This document shows positions 1-8,076 of a stretch of 64,000 nt of DNA, one piece after another; the first letter of the stretch is position 1, and each line of letters opens with the position of its first letter. Source of the DNA: Fimbriimonadaceae bacterium (GTDB lineage: Bacteria; Armatimonadota; Fimbriimonadia; Fimbriimonadales; Fimbriimonadaceae); NCBI GenBank assembly GCA_019187105.1, contig JABAQM010000001.1, positions 2,634,734 through 2,698,733 of the forward strand. The letters are read 5' to 3'. The notes under the pieces were generated by a model. The model did not search any database. It had not been told where the DNA came from and saw nothing but the letters and a program-made list of their open reading frames with translations. The position numbers and the translations under genes are program-made.

Positions 1-11
1 AAAATAACGCC

Positions 12-722
12 TTGCCGCTGCGGATTCTCCACACCGGCGACTTTCACGGAAAACTCGACCCCAAGCGCTTGGTGCCGCTCAAGGCGCTACGATCGCAAGC
101 CGAGCTGTACTTCGACTGTGGCGATGGGGTTAGCTTCGGCAATCTCGCCATCCCGACCAAGATCGATCCGGTTTGGCAGCGGCTGGCTGACCTCTCTTGC
201 ACGGCAACGGTTCCGGGAAATCGTGAGTCTCACGTTCTCTCAAGTGCCCACCTGAAGAAACTCGCAGGAGCCGCTCAGCCGATCCTGTGCGCAAACCTCG
301 TGGATCGTGCCGGAAAACCGGTTCACCAGGCCTCAGTGGTTGTCGACGGCGTCGGGATCTTCGGTGTTATGGTCCCGATGGTGACCGAGCGCATGGCCAG
401 CAAGGTGATCAGCGATTATCTATGGCTCAATCCAATCAAGACGGCAAAGCGAATCGTCGCGGAACTCAGGCCAAAGGTGGAAGTGCTGATCGCTCTAACC
501 CATATCGGATATCCGCAGGATGTCGCCCTCGTGGGGGAATGCCCTGGGATTGACCTCATTCTGGGCGGGCATTCCCATACCCTGCTTGAGGAACCGGTGC
601 TGCACGGAGAGACGTGGGTTGCCCACACCGGCAGTCATGGGAGGTTTGCTGGTCTCTATTCCTATGATTCCGGCACGAAAACCCTTAGCGGAAGCCTGCA
701 TAGCCTCGCGCCAAGCGGATAA
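12..722 (+). CDS. Calcineurin-like metallophosphoesterase (5'-nucleotidase/UshA type)
   Basis: Predicted metal-dependent phosphoesterase, probably hydrolysing nucleotides or related phosphoesters. Visible motifs in order: GDFHG at residues 9-13 (first metal-binding box), PGNRESH near residue 69 (the GNHE-type box, with R instead of H), THIGYPQD near 163, and GGHSHT near 185, which is diagnostic for the UshA/CpdB family. At 236 residues it is only the catalytic domain; the C-terminal substrate domain of full 5'-nucleotidases is absent. The frame stays open to the left edge and the TTG at 12 has no ribosome site, so the real start may lie outside the window. An SDR gene follows after 9 bases, so the two are probably co-transcribed. 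Substrate unknown. Confidence 0.75.
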   Translation: MPLRILHTGDFHGKLDPKRLVPLKALRSQAELYFDCGDGVSFGNLAIPTKIDPVWQRLADLSCTATVPGNRESHVLSSAHLKKLAGAAQPILCANLVDRAGKPVHQASVVVDGVGIFGVMVPMVTERMASKVISDYLWLNPIKTAKRIVAELRPKVEVLIALTHIGYPQDVALVGECPGIDLILGGHSHTLLEEPVLHGETWVAHTGSHGRFAGLYSYDSGTKTLSGSLHSLAPSG

Positions 723-731
723 CCTTGCAGC

Positions 732-1439
732 ATGATACGTCATGCCGTCGTGACCGGCGCGACAAGCGGGATAGGTCGGGAAACCGCCCTACAGCTTGCC
801 TCAAATGGTTGGCATCTGATTTTGGTTTCCAGACGAACCACGATGCTCGACGAAGTTCGGGGTGAGGCACTGAGCATGGGAGCGCTCTCGGCCGCCACTT
901 TTACCCACGACATCACCAGCCGCACAAACGAGACGCTTGCCAAGTTTGTATCCGCCACGTTTCACTCACCGTTTGCGCTGGTCAATGCGGCAGGCGGGGC
1001 CGGGTTCGGCGACGTGATGACCGTATCGCAGGATGAAATGGTGGATCAGGTGGAGCGCAACCTCATAGGCACGATGCTGATGTGCCATGCCCTCCTTCCG
1101 GCCATGGTCGAATTTGGTGCCGGCCATATCGTCAACGTCCTGAGCGTCTGCAGCAAGGTCGCCTTTGCCGGTACGGCGGCTTATGGAGCGGCCAAGGCCG
1201 GCGCCCTAATGTTTACCAACTGTTTGAATGCAGAGGTCCGTAAGAAGGGGGTAAGAGTTAGCGGACTGATGCCCGGTGCCGTGGATACGCCGTTATGGGA
1301 TGGCAAGGGCTGGAAGCCGGAACAATCCGATATGCTCAAGCCTGCGGCGGTCGCTCAAACGATCGTGGATATTTTGGAGTCTCCGGCAGATCGGTCTTTT
1401 GACGAGGTGTTTCTCATGCCTCCAAAGGGCGTGCTTTAG
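732..1439 (+). CDS. Short-chain dehydrogenase/reductase (SDR)
   Basis: Classical SDR oxidoreductase of 235 residues, NAD(P)-dependent and cytoplasmic. The Rossmann glycine motif TGATSGIG is at residues 8-15, NAAG at 85-88, and the catalytic tetrad can be read as N110, S138, Y151 and K155 (YGAAK). The SRR around 33-35 after the second strand favours NADP(H) as cofactor. It starts 9 bases after the metallophosphoesterase stop and ends before a hairpin-rich gap. The substrate cannot be told from the sequence. Confidence 0.85.
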   Translation: MIRHAVVTGATSGIGRETALQLASNGWHLILVSRRTTMLDEVRGEALSMGALSAATFTHDITSRTNETLAKFVSATFHSPFALVNAAGGAGFGDVMTVSQDEMVDQVERNLIGTMLMCHALLPAMVEFGAGHIVNVLSVCSKVAFAGTAAYGAAKAGALMFTNCLNAEVRKKGVRVSGLMPGAVDTPLWDGKGWKPEQSDMLKPAAVAQTIVDILESPADRSFDEVFLMPPKGVL

Positions 1440-1441
1440 AA

Positions 1442-1487
1442 TAAAAAAGAGCCTGTGCGGAAGGAGAGGACAAAACCGCACAAGCCC
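1442..1487 (-). terminator. Rho-independent terminator, minus strand
   Basis: Arms 1451-1460 (GCCTGTGCGG on the plus strand) and 1476-1485 form a 10-bp stem with one G-U pair and a 15-base loop. Read on the minus strand it is followed by TCTTTTTTAT, a good U-tract. It lies about 215 bases beyond the stop of the minus-strand aspartase/fumarase gene, so it ends either a long 3' UTR or a separate small RNA. On the plus strand there is no T-run after the stem. Confidence 0.8.
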
Positions 1488-1700
1488 GTAGTGCACGTCG
1501 TCTTTTCGAGGCTTAGTCGACAATCGTTGTTGTCGCTCCAAAGACTTTGAGATTTGTTTCTCGCGGCTCGCGTCAGAACCGCTTGATCTCATTATAAGGA
1601 ACAAACCTCTTGGTTGGTGAGTTCCTTCCACAGATTAGGACGAAAGGACTACCGTATAGGTTCGTGTTCCTAGACCCTAGCACGATTGCCGGCCAAAACC
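1488..1700 (-). ncRNA. Candidate structured RNA or long 3' UTR (unclassified)
   Basis: No coding sequence is supported here. On the minus strand four hairpins follow each other before the terminator: arms 1663-1666/1681-1684 with inner CTAG 1670-1673/1677-1680; AAGGAAC 1596-1602 with GTTCCTT 1621-1627 plus inner AACC/GGTT; GAGAT 1549-1553 with ATCTC 1586-1590 enclosing GCGG/CCGC; and GTCTTT 1500-1505 with AAAGAC 1540-1545 enclosing CGACAA/TTGTCG. I cannot match this to a known RNA family. It may be a processed sRNA, or simply the 3' UTR of the upstream enzyme gene. Confidence 0.35.
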
Positions 1701-1701
1701 C

Positions 1702-3102
1702 CTAATTTTTACCAGGTATTCCAGGCTCGGTGAGCAAGGCCGGATCTAATGCTTTTTTAAGGGTCTCCTCGTCCAAAAGGCCCTGCGACCGTACGATCTC
1801 TGGAACTGTCTTGCGTTCCTTCAGGGCTTGCTTGACCACATCTGCCGCTACCTTGTAGCCCAGGTAAGTATTAAGCGCCGTCGCAAGCGACGGAGACGTT
1901 TCGGCGTACTGGCGGCAGCGTTCGGCGTCTGCCTCAATCCCGAGGACGCAGTTACTCGTAAAGGTTCTTAGGGTGTTCGTCAAAATTTGGAGGCTGAACT
2001 GTGAGGAGAATGCCATTCCCGGCATCATGACGTTTAGTTCAAGCTGGCCCGCCTGGACACAATAGTCGATACTCTGACACTGCCCGAGAACCTGAAAGAG
2101 AACGATATTCAGATTCTCCGCCATCGAAGGGTTGATCTTGCCCGGCATAATGCTCGAGCCCGGCTGAACCGGGGGCAACACGATTTCCGCAAATCCGGTC
2201 AACGGGCCGGAACAAAGCAGCCGGAGGTCGTTTGATATGCGCGTCAGTTCCAGACACAGCAACCGCAGTCCGGCCGCCAAGGCGGCCATGGCCAGATTGC
2301 TCTGCATCGATTCCCGGAGGTCTCCTGCCGGCCGGAACGGAATGCCGGTGTAAGAGCTCAGCCGCTCCACCACCCGCCTTCGATAGTCCGGATGGGTGTT
2401 CATTCCGGTGCCAGCCGCACTGCCACCGATTCCCAGCTCTTCAAGCTCATAGCCGGCCTCCACCAGCCACCGCTTCGCCTTACGGATGGCGACGGCATAG
2501 GCGGCAAATTCCTGTCCCAAGCGAATTGGTACGGCATCCTGCAGGTGGGTTCTGCCGCTCTTCAGAATGCCATCGAACTCTCTTCCCTTGGCCTCGAAGC
2601 CGACGGCGAGCTCATCAACGGCTACCAAGAGATCGGATAGGAGCAATCGCGACATCACTCGCATAGCGGTCGGGAAAGTGTCGTTCGTGCTTTGGCCGTA
2701 GTTCACATGATCGTTAGGATTGACCAGCGAATAGGAGCCAAGGGCTCCGCCGAGAATCTCCTCTGCCCTGTTCGCCAAGACCTCGTTAACGTTCATGTTG
2801 AAGCTTGTGCCGGCGCCCATGTGGAAGACGTCGACCGGGAACTGATCCCGGTATTTCCCACCAAGCACGTCGTCAGCGGCCTGCACGATCGCACGACCGA
2901 CCTCCGCATCGAGCAGTCCCAACTCGGCGTTTGCCTCAGCCGCCGCCTTTTTAACCATGACGAAGGCGTCGATCATCCTGGGGTGTTCTGTCAAGCCGCT
3001 GATGGGGAACAATTGTCTAGACCTTTCCGCCTGACTGCCCCAATACACACCGATTGGCACCTTGACTTCGCCAAGGCTGTCCCTCTCCACCCGGAATTCC
3101 AT
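1702..3102 (-). CDS. Aspartate ammonia-lyase / class II fumarase family enzyme
   Basis: Lyase that adds or removes ammonia or water across fumarate: aspartase (L-aspartate to fumarate) or fumarase (malate to fumarate). 466 residues, the normal length. Family signature GSSIMPGKINP at 315-325; GTSFNMNVNE at 98-107; NPNDHVN at 128-134; STND at 138-141; GRTHLQDAVP near 183. The LFPISG start, NPNDHVN and LRLLCSGP stretches resemble aspartase more than FumC, while GTGMNTHP and SNDTFPTAM-like parts resemble fumarase, so the reaction is left open with a lean to aspartase. It sits 20 bases downstream of ygfZ on the same strand, and a hairpin-rich 3' region follows. Confidence 0.85.
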   Translation of the reverse strand: MEFRVERDSLGEVKVPIGVYWGSQAERSRQLFPISGLTEHPRMIDAFVMVKKAAAEANAELGLLDAEVGRAIVQAADDVLGGKYRDQFPVDVFHMGAGTSFNMNVNEVLANRAEEILGGALGSYSLVNPNDHVNYGQSTNDTFPTAMRVMSRLLLSDLLVAVDELAVGFEAKGREFDGILKSGRTHLQDAVPIRLGQEFAAYAVAIRKAKRWLVEAGYELEELGIGGSAAGTGMNTHPDYRRRVVERLSSYTGIPFRPAGDLRESMQSNLAMAALAAGLRLLCLELTRISNDLRLLCSGPLTGFAEIVLPPVQPGSSIMPGKINPSMAENLNIVLFQVLGQCQSIDYCVQAGQLELNVMMPGMAFSSQFSLQILTNTLRTFTSNCVLGIEADAERCRQYAETSPSLATALNTYLGYKVAADVVKQALKERKTVPEIVRSQGLLDEETLKKALDPALLTEPGIPGKN

Positions 3103-3122
3103 ATCCCGAGTTTACCGGCGGG

Positions 3123-4094
3123 CTATCCGAACCTTAGAAACGGCAGATCGAGAACGTCCGCGGTTTGCCCTTCGATCTCGACTTGCTCGCCGGACATGGC
3201 GAACTCGTTCTTGATGTACGCGGCGGCGATTGGGCCAAACGTAGGAGAGAAACCAGAGCTTGTGATTGTGCCGATCTCTTGACGCTGCTTGATGATCTTC
3301 GCTCCGGCACGCATTTCGGCGTCTGCCTGCAGGCCCATCCAAGTGCGATTGGTATGGCCGCGACTATGAATGCGCATCAAGATCTCTTGGCCGGTGTAAC
3401 AACCCTTGCTGTAGTTGATGTTCTGGGCTTCGAAGGCAGGTCCGAGCTCAGGAGGAAGGGTCTTGGAATCAGTGTCAATTCCGAACCGCGGAATGCCGGT
3501 CTCCAACCGCGCGATATCGAAGGCGGTGGGCATGACCTGTTCGACCGATTCAAGAATCTTTTTCCGAACAACCTTTGCGGTCGCGGGGAGCAGCAGGTCC
3601 CAACCACCGTAACCCGAGTGGTTGGATCGAAGGCACACCGCTTCGGCCTTCCCAATCGAAACGTTGCCGGCGTCTAGGGAGGGCAATTCGAACATGGATG
3701 TCAGTTGTCGGGTGGCCGTTGGGCCTTGGAGGCTAACCCATATCCCGTCCCAAGCCCGAGCTTGAACGTCCTCCATGACGACCATTTCTCGGCACCGCTG
3801 CAAGACGGCATCTACGGCGCTTCGGTCCACGAGCACCATATAGCGGTCAGCAAGAGACCAAATTCGAAGTGCGGCCAGCAACTGACCCGTTGGCTGGCAC
3901 ATGCAGGCCGAAAGCGAGCCAAATGACCGCAGGGCGCGCATATCGTTGGTAACTTGACCCTGAAGCCATCCCTTTCTGTCCTCCCCGGTAATCTCGATGA
4001 AGGCAAGATGGGACATGTCTACCCATCCGCATGTTTCACGGAGCAGGCGATAGTGGTGATCCAATCCAGTGGGGTTTTCAAGCGTCTCGCACAT
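3123..4094 (-). CDS. ygfZ: YgfZ/GcvT-like folate-binding protein
   Basis: Tetrahydrofolate-binding protein of the GcvT-related family, which in other bacteria supports assembly or repair of some Fe-S enzymes such as MiaB (established for E. coli YgfZ). The hallmark K-x-C-Y-x-G-Q-E motif is present as KGCYTGQE at residues 230-237; LQGQVTND at 44-51 is the conserved N-terminal box. 323 residues, the usual length. It is the first gene of a minus-strand pair with the aspartase/fumarase gene and diverges from the LmeA-like gene at 4193. A miaB gene is present elsewhere in the window (47676-49052). Confidence 0.88.
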   Translation of the reverse strand: MCETLENPTGLDHHYRLLRETCGWVDMSHLAFIEITGEDRKGWLQGQVTNDMRALRSFGSLSACMCQPTGQLLAALRIWSLADRYMVLVDRSAVDAVLQRCREMVVMEDVQARAWDGIWVSLQGPTATRQLTSMFELPSLDAGNVSIGKAEAVCLRSNHSGYGGWDLLLPATAKVVRKKILESVEQVMPTAFDIARLETGIPRFGIDTDSKTLPPELGPAFEAQNINYSKGCYTGQEILMRIHSRGHTNRTWMGLQADAEMRAGAKIIKQRQEIGTITSSGFSPTFGPIAAAYIKNEFAMSGEQVEIEGQTADVLDLPFLRFG

Positions 4095-4192
4095 AAATCA
4101 GCCTCGAAGGTGAGGGAAATGCGAAGGGTCGGCGTCCTTGCCGGCTTCGTCTCTTGTTCCTACGATTTTGACAGGAATAGCGTGCCAATTCA

Positions 4193-5092
4193 ATGAACGC
4201 GATCGTGTTAGCCGCAGCAAGCCTGTTATTTGGGCTGGGACACCATGAGATCCGGCGATTCGAGCGGCTTGCCACCGAGGACATTCGCTCCCGCCTCAAC
4301 ACAACAGCCGAGACCAGAATCCAAGTCCGCAGCAAGCTCGCCAACCCCATTACCGGCCCGTTCGGCGACATCAGCTCCGTTCTCATCGAGGCGGAGAATT
4401 TTCAAACGGACGCGCTTCCGCTTTTCACCGAACCATGGCGATCTACCAAGGGAAAGGTTGGAGTCCTAAAGCTAAGGCTGAGGGAGTTTTCTCTCGGCAA
4501 ACTTCGCATTCAGGAACTGAGCGCCGACATCCCTCATTGTCGCTTCGATTATGCGCTCGCGGTTTCGAAGAAGCAGATCCGGCTAAGCCGAAGCGGTCTT
4601 GGCACGGGTTACGTCGCCATCCGGGAAGCGGACTTGGCGGCGTTCGCCCTCACAAAATTCCGGGAAATCAAGCGCATGGACATCCGGATCCAGAAGGACA
4701 AGGTGATGGTCGACGGCTACGGCGAATTTATCATCGCCAAGACCCCGTTCCAGGTGATCGCCGACCTGGAGTCACCGGATGGAAATCGCCTTATCCTGAG
4801 TCGTCCACGCATCTATTTCGATTGGGTGCGAACGGACGAGATCTCCAGCCAGGCGCTCCTTAAGACCCTCAATCCCCTTGTCGACTTGCAGGAAGATCTT
4901 GGACTCTTCGGAGCCATGACGATCGACCGTCTTCGTCTCCGCGATGGTTTGCTGGAGGCATGGGGAAGGACGAAAATACCGGAAGCTCCAACGGGTAGCA
5001 TCTTCATGCGGCCCGGTCCGGGTTTAGACCTCCTGTATCCGCAGAGCAACTCATGGTTGAAGAAGGAGAGGCCTTTCCCAATTTTTCGCTAA
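4193..5092 (+). CDS. LmeA-like (DUF2993) putative lipid-binding exported protein
   Basis: 299-residue protein with a short hydrophobic N-terminus (residues 2-15, AIVLAAASLLFGLG) consistent with a signal peptide. The rest, with repeated beta-strand-like segments such as LLKLRLREFSLGKL-type amphipathic stretches and GYVAIREADLAAFAL, resembles the DUF2993/LmeA family, whose mycobacterial member binds phospholipid and helps lipomannan elongation. Family assignment is from general resemblance, not from a sharp motif. Its last 40 bases overlap the start of bcp, so the two are translationally linked; it heads the bcp-panB-panC operon, which says little about its role. Confidence 0.55.
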   Translation: MNAIVLAAASLLFGLGHHEIRRFERLATEDIRSRLNTTAETRIQVRSKLANPITGPFGDISSVLIEAENFQTDALPLFTEPWRSTKGKVGVLKLRLREFSLGKLRIQELSADIPHCRFDYALAVSKKQIRLSRSGLGTGYVAIREADLAAFALTKFREIKRMDIRIQKDKVMVDGYGEFIIAKTPFQVIADLESPDGNRLILSRPRIYFDWVRTDEISSQALLKTLNPLVDLQEDLGLFGAMTIDRLRLRDGLLEAWGRTKIPEAPTGSIFMRPGPGLDLLYPQSNSWLKKERPFPIFR

Positions 5093-5502
5093 GAGACGAT
5101 GGCGGCAACGTCGTCGACAACTCCGTTCTCGCCGGAAGGAAAGCCGTTTTATTCTTCTATCCGAAAGACGACACCTCCGGCTGCACGATTGAGGCCTGCC
5201 AATTCCGCGACGCGCTGCCTCAAATGAGTGGTGTCGCGGTGTACGGCATTAGCCCAGATAGCGCGAAGAGCCACCAGAAATTTATCAAGAAGCACGCCTT
5301 GAATTTCCCGTTACTTGTCGATGAGAACCATGGACTCGCGGACAAGCTCGGGATCTGGGTTGAGAAGCAGCTCTACGGGAAGAAGTACATGGGCGTGGAA
5401 CGCACGACCTTCTTGATAGATCAGGCGGGAAACATCCTTAAGATCTGGCGAAGGGTTAAGCCGGAAGGGCACTCGGCGGAGGTCACGGCTGCACTTGGCT
5501 AA
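5053..5502 (+). CDS. bcp: Thiol peroxidase, Bcp/PrxQ-type peroxiredoxin
   Basis: Cytoplasmic thioredoxin-dependent peroxiredoxin that reduces hydrogen and organic peroxides. The active site YPKDDTSGCTIEAC gives the peroxidatic Cys44 and the resolving Cys49, the C-x4-C spacing typical of two-Cys Bcp proteins. 149 residues, full length. The ATG at 5053 lies inside the upstream gene (40-base overlap), and AAGAAGGAGAGG only occurs after it, so translation is probably coupled to the upstream reading. panB starts 8 bases before its stop codon. Confidence 0.92.
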   Translation: MVEEGEAFPNFSLRDDGGNVVDNSVLAGRKAVLFFYPKDDTSGCTIEACQFRDALPQMSGVAVYGISPDSAKSHQKFIKKHALNFPLLVDENHGLADKLGIWVEKQLYGKKYMGVERTTFLIDQAGNILKIWRRVKPEGHSAEVTAALG

Positions 5503-6277
5503 ACAAAGTGCTCCAAAAATACGAGCGATGAAGGGCGACCGTCCCATCGTCTGTCTCACCGCATACGACTTTCCGAGCGGTCAATGGGCGGATGCGGCCG
5601 GCGTTGACCTGATCCTGGTAGGAGACTCCCTCGGCAATGTCGTCCAGGGCCAATCGACGACCATCCCGGTAACCGTCGAGGAAATGGCCTACCACACCCG
5701 GATCGTTGCGCGTGCGGTTCGCCAGGCGCTTCTTGTTACGGACATGCCTTTTGGAAGCTTTCAGTCGGGCGTCAATGCTGCGGTAGAGAACGCCGTGACG
5801 CTGATGAAGGGTGGCGCCGAAGCCGTCAAGCTCGAAGGTCCTTATGCCGATGAGATTCGGGCAATGTGCAAGGCAGGCATTCCCGTAATGGGCCATGTGG
5901 GAATGACCCCCCAAAGCTATCACCAGTTTGGCGGATTCAAAGTACAGGGTCGAGAGGTTGAAGAAGGGGAGCGGGTCCTCGACGAAGCACGGCAAATTGC
6001 TGACGCCGGTGCGTTTGCGATCGTTTTGGAGCTCATACCGATCGACTTGGCCCGCTTCATAACCGATACCCTAGACATTCCGACGATCGGAATCGGAGCC
6101 GGCCCACACTGCGACGGACAGATTCAGGTGCTGCACGACGTTTTGGGACTGAGCGAAGGCATGTTCCGCCACGCCAAACGCTATATCGAGGGTAGGGAAT
6201 TGCTCGGCAAAGCGATCGAAGAATACGCCGAGGACGTGCGAGCCGCCCGCTTCCCGACCAGGGAGCATGGCTTTTGA
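5495..6277 (+). CDS. panB: 3-methyl-2-oxobutanoate hydroxymethyltransferase
   Basis: First committed enzyme of pantothenate synthesis: ketoisovalerate plus methylene-THF to ketopantoate. 260 residues. Recognisable blocks: LTAYDFPSGQWAD near 22-34, LVGDSLGNVVQG near 41 (metal-binding Asp), VKLEG near 113, GHVGMTPQS near 133, and IGIGAGPHCDGQIQV near 198. TTG start overlapping the bcp stop by 8 bases, with GGAGG about 12 bases upstream. The panC TTG overlaps its stop as TTGA. Together with panC it supplies the coenzyme A precursor. Confidence 0.95.
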   Translation: MAKQSAPKIRAMKGDRPIVCLTAYDFPSGQWADAAGVDLILVGDSLGNVVQGQSTTIPVTVEEMAYHTRIVARAVRQALLVTDMPFGSFQSGVNAAVENAVTLMKGGAEAVKLEGPYADEIRAMCKAGIPVMGHVGMTPQSYHQFGGFKVQGREVEEGERVLDEARQIADAGAFAIVLELIPIDLARFITDTLDIPTIGIGAGPHCDGQIQVLHDVLGLSEGMFRHAKRYIEGRELLGKAIEEYAEDVRAARFPTREHGF

Positions 6278-7104
6278 TCGTCGCCAGGACGATCGAAGAG
6301 ATCAAGCATGCACGGTCACAAGCTGATGGCATTGGATTCGTGCCCACCATGGGTGCGCTCCACGAGGGACACCTGTCCCTCATTCGACGCGCCGCAAGCG
6401 AGAATGAGGCTGCTTGGGTCTCGATATTCGTAAACCCTCTTCAGTTCGGTCCGGGTGAGGACTTTTCTCGTTACCCAAGGTCGGAAGCGCAGGATTTCGA
6501 AGCCGCTGAAGCCGCCGGTTGCCGGGTGATGTTTGCTCCCGACGTAACAACTATGCTAGCCGATGACACCACGTCGGTTGTGGTCCCTGACATTTCCGAC
6601 CTATGGGAAGGCACGCATCGGCCCGGACATTTTGTCGGAGTTGCAACCATCGTGCTAAAGCTATTCAATATTTTGAGGCCAAGGGTAGCTTACTTTGGGT
6701 GGAAGGACTTCCAGCAATGCATGGTCATCCGACGAATGGTGGAAGACCTTTTCGTTCCTGTTGAGCTGACGTTCTGTGACACTGTTCGGGAGGCGGACGG
6801 ATTGGCGATGTCAAGTCGTAATCGGTATCTTTCACCGGCAGAACGTGCAAAAGCAGTATTGCTCTATCAGACCCTCATGAACTTGAGATCTGGGCTTCGA
6901 TCGGTTCCGGGCCTTGAGACCACGGGATTGTTTGAAACCGCCGTGAAAGTACTGAGTGGAGGGGGATTTTCTGTTGATTATCTTGCCCTGGTGGACGAGA
7001 AAACCCTTCAACAAGTCGACCGATGGCAGCCGTGTGCGCGTCTGATAGTTGCGGCTAGGATCGGATCGACACGCCTTATCGATAACGTTTCCACAGACGG
7101 CTGA
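6274..7104 (+). CDS. panC: Pantothenate synthetase
   Basis: ATP-dependent condensation of pantoate and beta-alanine to pantothenate, cytoplasmic. 276 residues. N-terminal nucleotidyl-transferase motif PTMGALHEGHLSL near 24-36, with HEGH as the HIGH-type box; VSIFVNPLQFGPGED near 49; SSRNRYLS near 180 as the KMSKS-like loop. TTG start shares TTGA with the panB stop, so translation is coupled. panD is not in the window. Confidence 0.95.
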   Translation: MIVARTIEEIKHARSQADGIGFVPTMGALHEGHLSLIRRAASENEAAWVSIFVNPLQFGPGEDFSRYPRSEAQDFEAAEAAGCRVMFAPDVTTMLADDTTSVVVPDISDLWEGTHRPGHFVGVATIVLKLFNILRPRVAYFGWKDFQQCMVIRRMVEDLFVPVELTFCDTVREADGLAMSSRNRYLSPAERAKAVLLYQTLMNLRSGLRSVPGLETTGLFETAVKVLSGGGFSVDYLALVDEKTLQQVDRWQPCARLIVAARIGSTRLIDNVSTDG

Positions 7105-7192
7105 CTTTGACTCGGCTGATAAATTAGAAACTTGTCGTCTATTTCCTTGGGTATCATGCGATATACCATCTCAAGGATGGAGAGAGAGATCC

Positions 7193-7600
7193 ATGGCAAA
7201 AGCAGTTGAAAAGGTAAAAGGCGGATTGAAGCTAAGAGCCGCCAAAGCAAAAAAAGCTTCACTTTCGTTGAAGATCGGTGTCAAGAAGTACGAGCTTCCA
7301 CTCGACGCATTCGAGGCCCGCTATATTAACTCTGACAGATATATCTTCGTTCACATCCCGCCTGCAGCCGAACTTTTGGAGATCTCGGATGGTAAGGCGT
7401 CCCTCATGTCGCCGAAGGCGGACGCTACAGAAGCCTTGGCGTCGTTCCGTACCGTGCGAACTCGCCGAAAGCGAGCGAAGACGGAAATCCCTGACAACAT
7501 CAAGGAGATCCTTCGACAAATTCCGGCCGGTTTCAAGATTGCCTACTCGGCCGACGGATCGCCGCGGCTGGTAAAGACCCGAAAGCGCAAGACCAAGTAA
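7193..7600 (+). CDS. Small basic protein of unknown function
   Basis: 135 residues. I place the start at the ATG at 7193 because GGAGAGAGAGATCC precedes it; the frame is open further upstream (to 7049) but that part overlaps panC and has no ribosome site. The N-terminus is Lys/Ala-rich (AKAVEKVKGGLKLRAAKAKK), the middle hydrophobic (YIFVHIPPAAELLEI), and the C-terminus again basic (KTRKRKTK), which suggests nucleic-acid or ribosome association. No family recognised. It sits 88 bases after panC and 13 bases before tRNA-Thr. Confidence 0.6.
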   Translation: MAKAVEKVKGGLKLRAAKAKKASLSLKIGVKKYELPLDAFEARYINSDRYIFVHIPPAAELLEISDGKASLMSPKADATEALASFRTVRTRRKRAKTEIPDNIKEILRQIPAGFKIAYSADGSPRLVKTRKRKTK

Positions 7601-7613
7601 GCTTTTCCCGTCA

Positions 7614-7688
7614 GCCGACGTAGCTCAGTGGTAGAGCGGCTGTTTTGTAAACAGCGGGTCGCGGGTTCGAATCCTGTCGTCGGCTCCA
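7614..7688 (+). tRNA. tRNA-Thr (anticodon UGU)
   Basis: Complete cloverleaf: acceptor GCCGACG 7614-7620 pairs with CGTCGGC before the discriminator; D-arm GCTC/GAGC; anticodon stem GCTGT/ACAGC with loop TTTGTAA, giving anticodon TGT (reads ACA, Thr); T-arm with TTCGAAT. The 3' CCA is encoded. Confidence 0.97.
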
Positions 7689-8076
7689 CGGTCTGATCCC
7701 ACCTGCACTTTCGCCCAGTCATGCCAAGTGGGTGGCTACCGCCATTCAGATCGCCCTCTCGGGTGGCAGGTCGCGGGTTGGCCACATTGGTTCCCGCTCC
7801 CGTCCTCAACCGCGGGCAGCCCACGGCCCACCCCCGGTGAATTGGCTGGGAACATCCGGTGGACACCCATAGTCTGAAATTCCGCAGGAGGTCACGGCTT
7901 TTTGTAGTAGGATTAAAGCCAGTGTTCTTCTGGCAGGTGAGTGGGTAATGGCAAAAATCCGCGAGTCAAGCAGGGATGTTGGACTTTCCAGCCCTCGCCC
8001 GGAAGAAGCCAGTGTTTTGAGGTTCGCGCGAAAGCGCGCTTGACGGCCGTAGAAAGGCGTTTGACAAGAAGGAGCG
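7689..8076. other. Non-coding gap between tRNA-Thr and the response regulator gene
   Basis: 388 bases without a supported gene. It holds a short hairpin GCCAG/CTGGC near 7918-7934, and a CGCGC-GAAA-GCGCG hairpin at 8025-8038 with a GNRA loop, about 40 bases before the regulator start. No riboswitch family could be recognised. The promoter of the regulator gene is expected here, but no convincing -35/-10 pair was seen. Confidence 0.5.

Noticed and set aside
1451-1485. The same hairpin as a plus-strand terminator of the SDR gene
   Set aside because: There is no T-run after the stem on the plus strand; the T-tract is on the minus strand.
7049-7192. N-terminal extension of the small basic protein into panC
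   Set aside because: No ribosome site, overlaps panC, and the ATG at 7193 has a good GGAGAG-type site.
7543-7866. Minus-strand open frame overlapping tRNA-Thr with the sequence TGFEPATRCLQN
   Set aside because: It is the well-known false protein read from the antisense of a tRNA and is not a gene.
7900-8040. Possible riboswitch in the leader of the response regulator
   Set aside because: Only short hairpins are seen; no conserved core of c-di-GMP, fluoride, glycine or other families could be matched.
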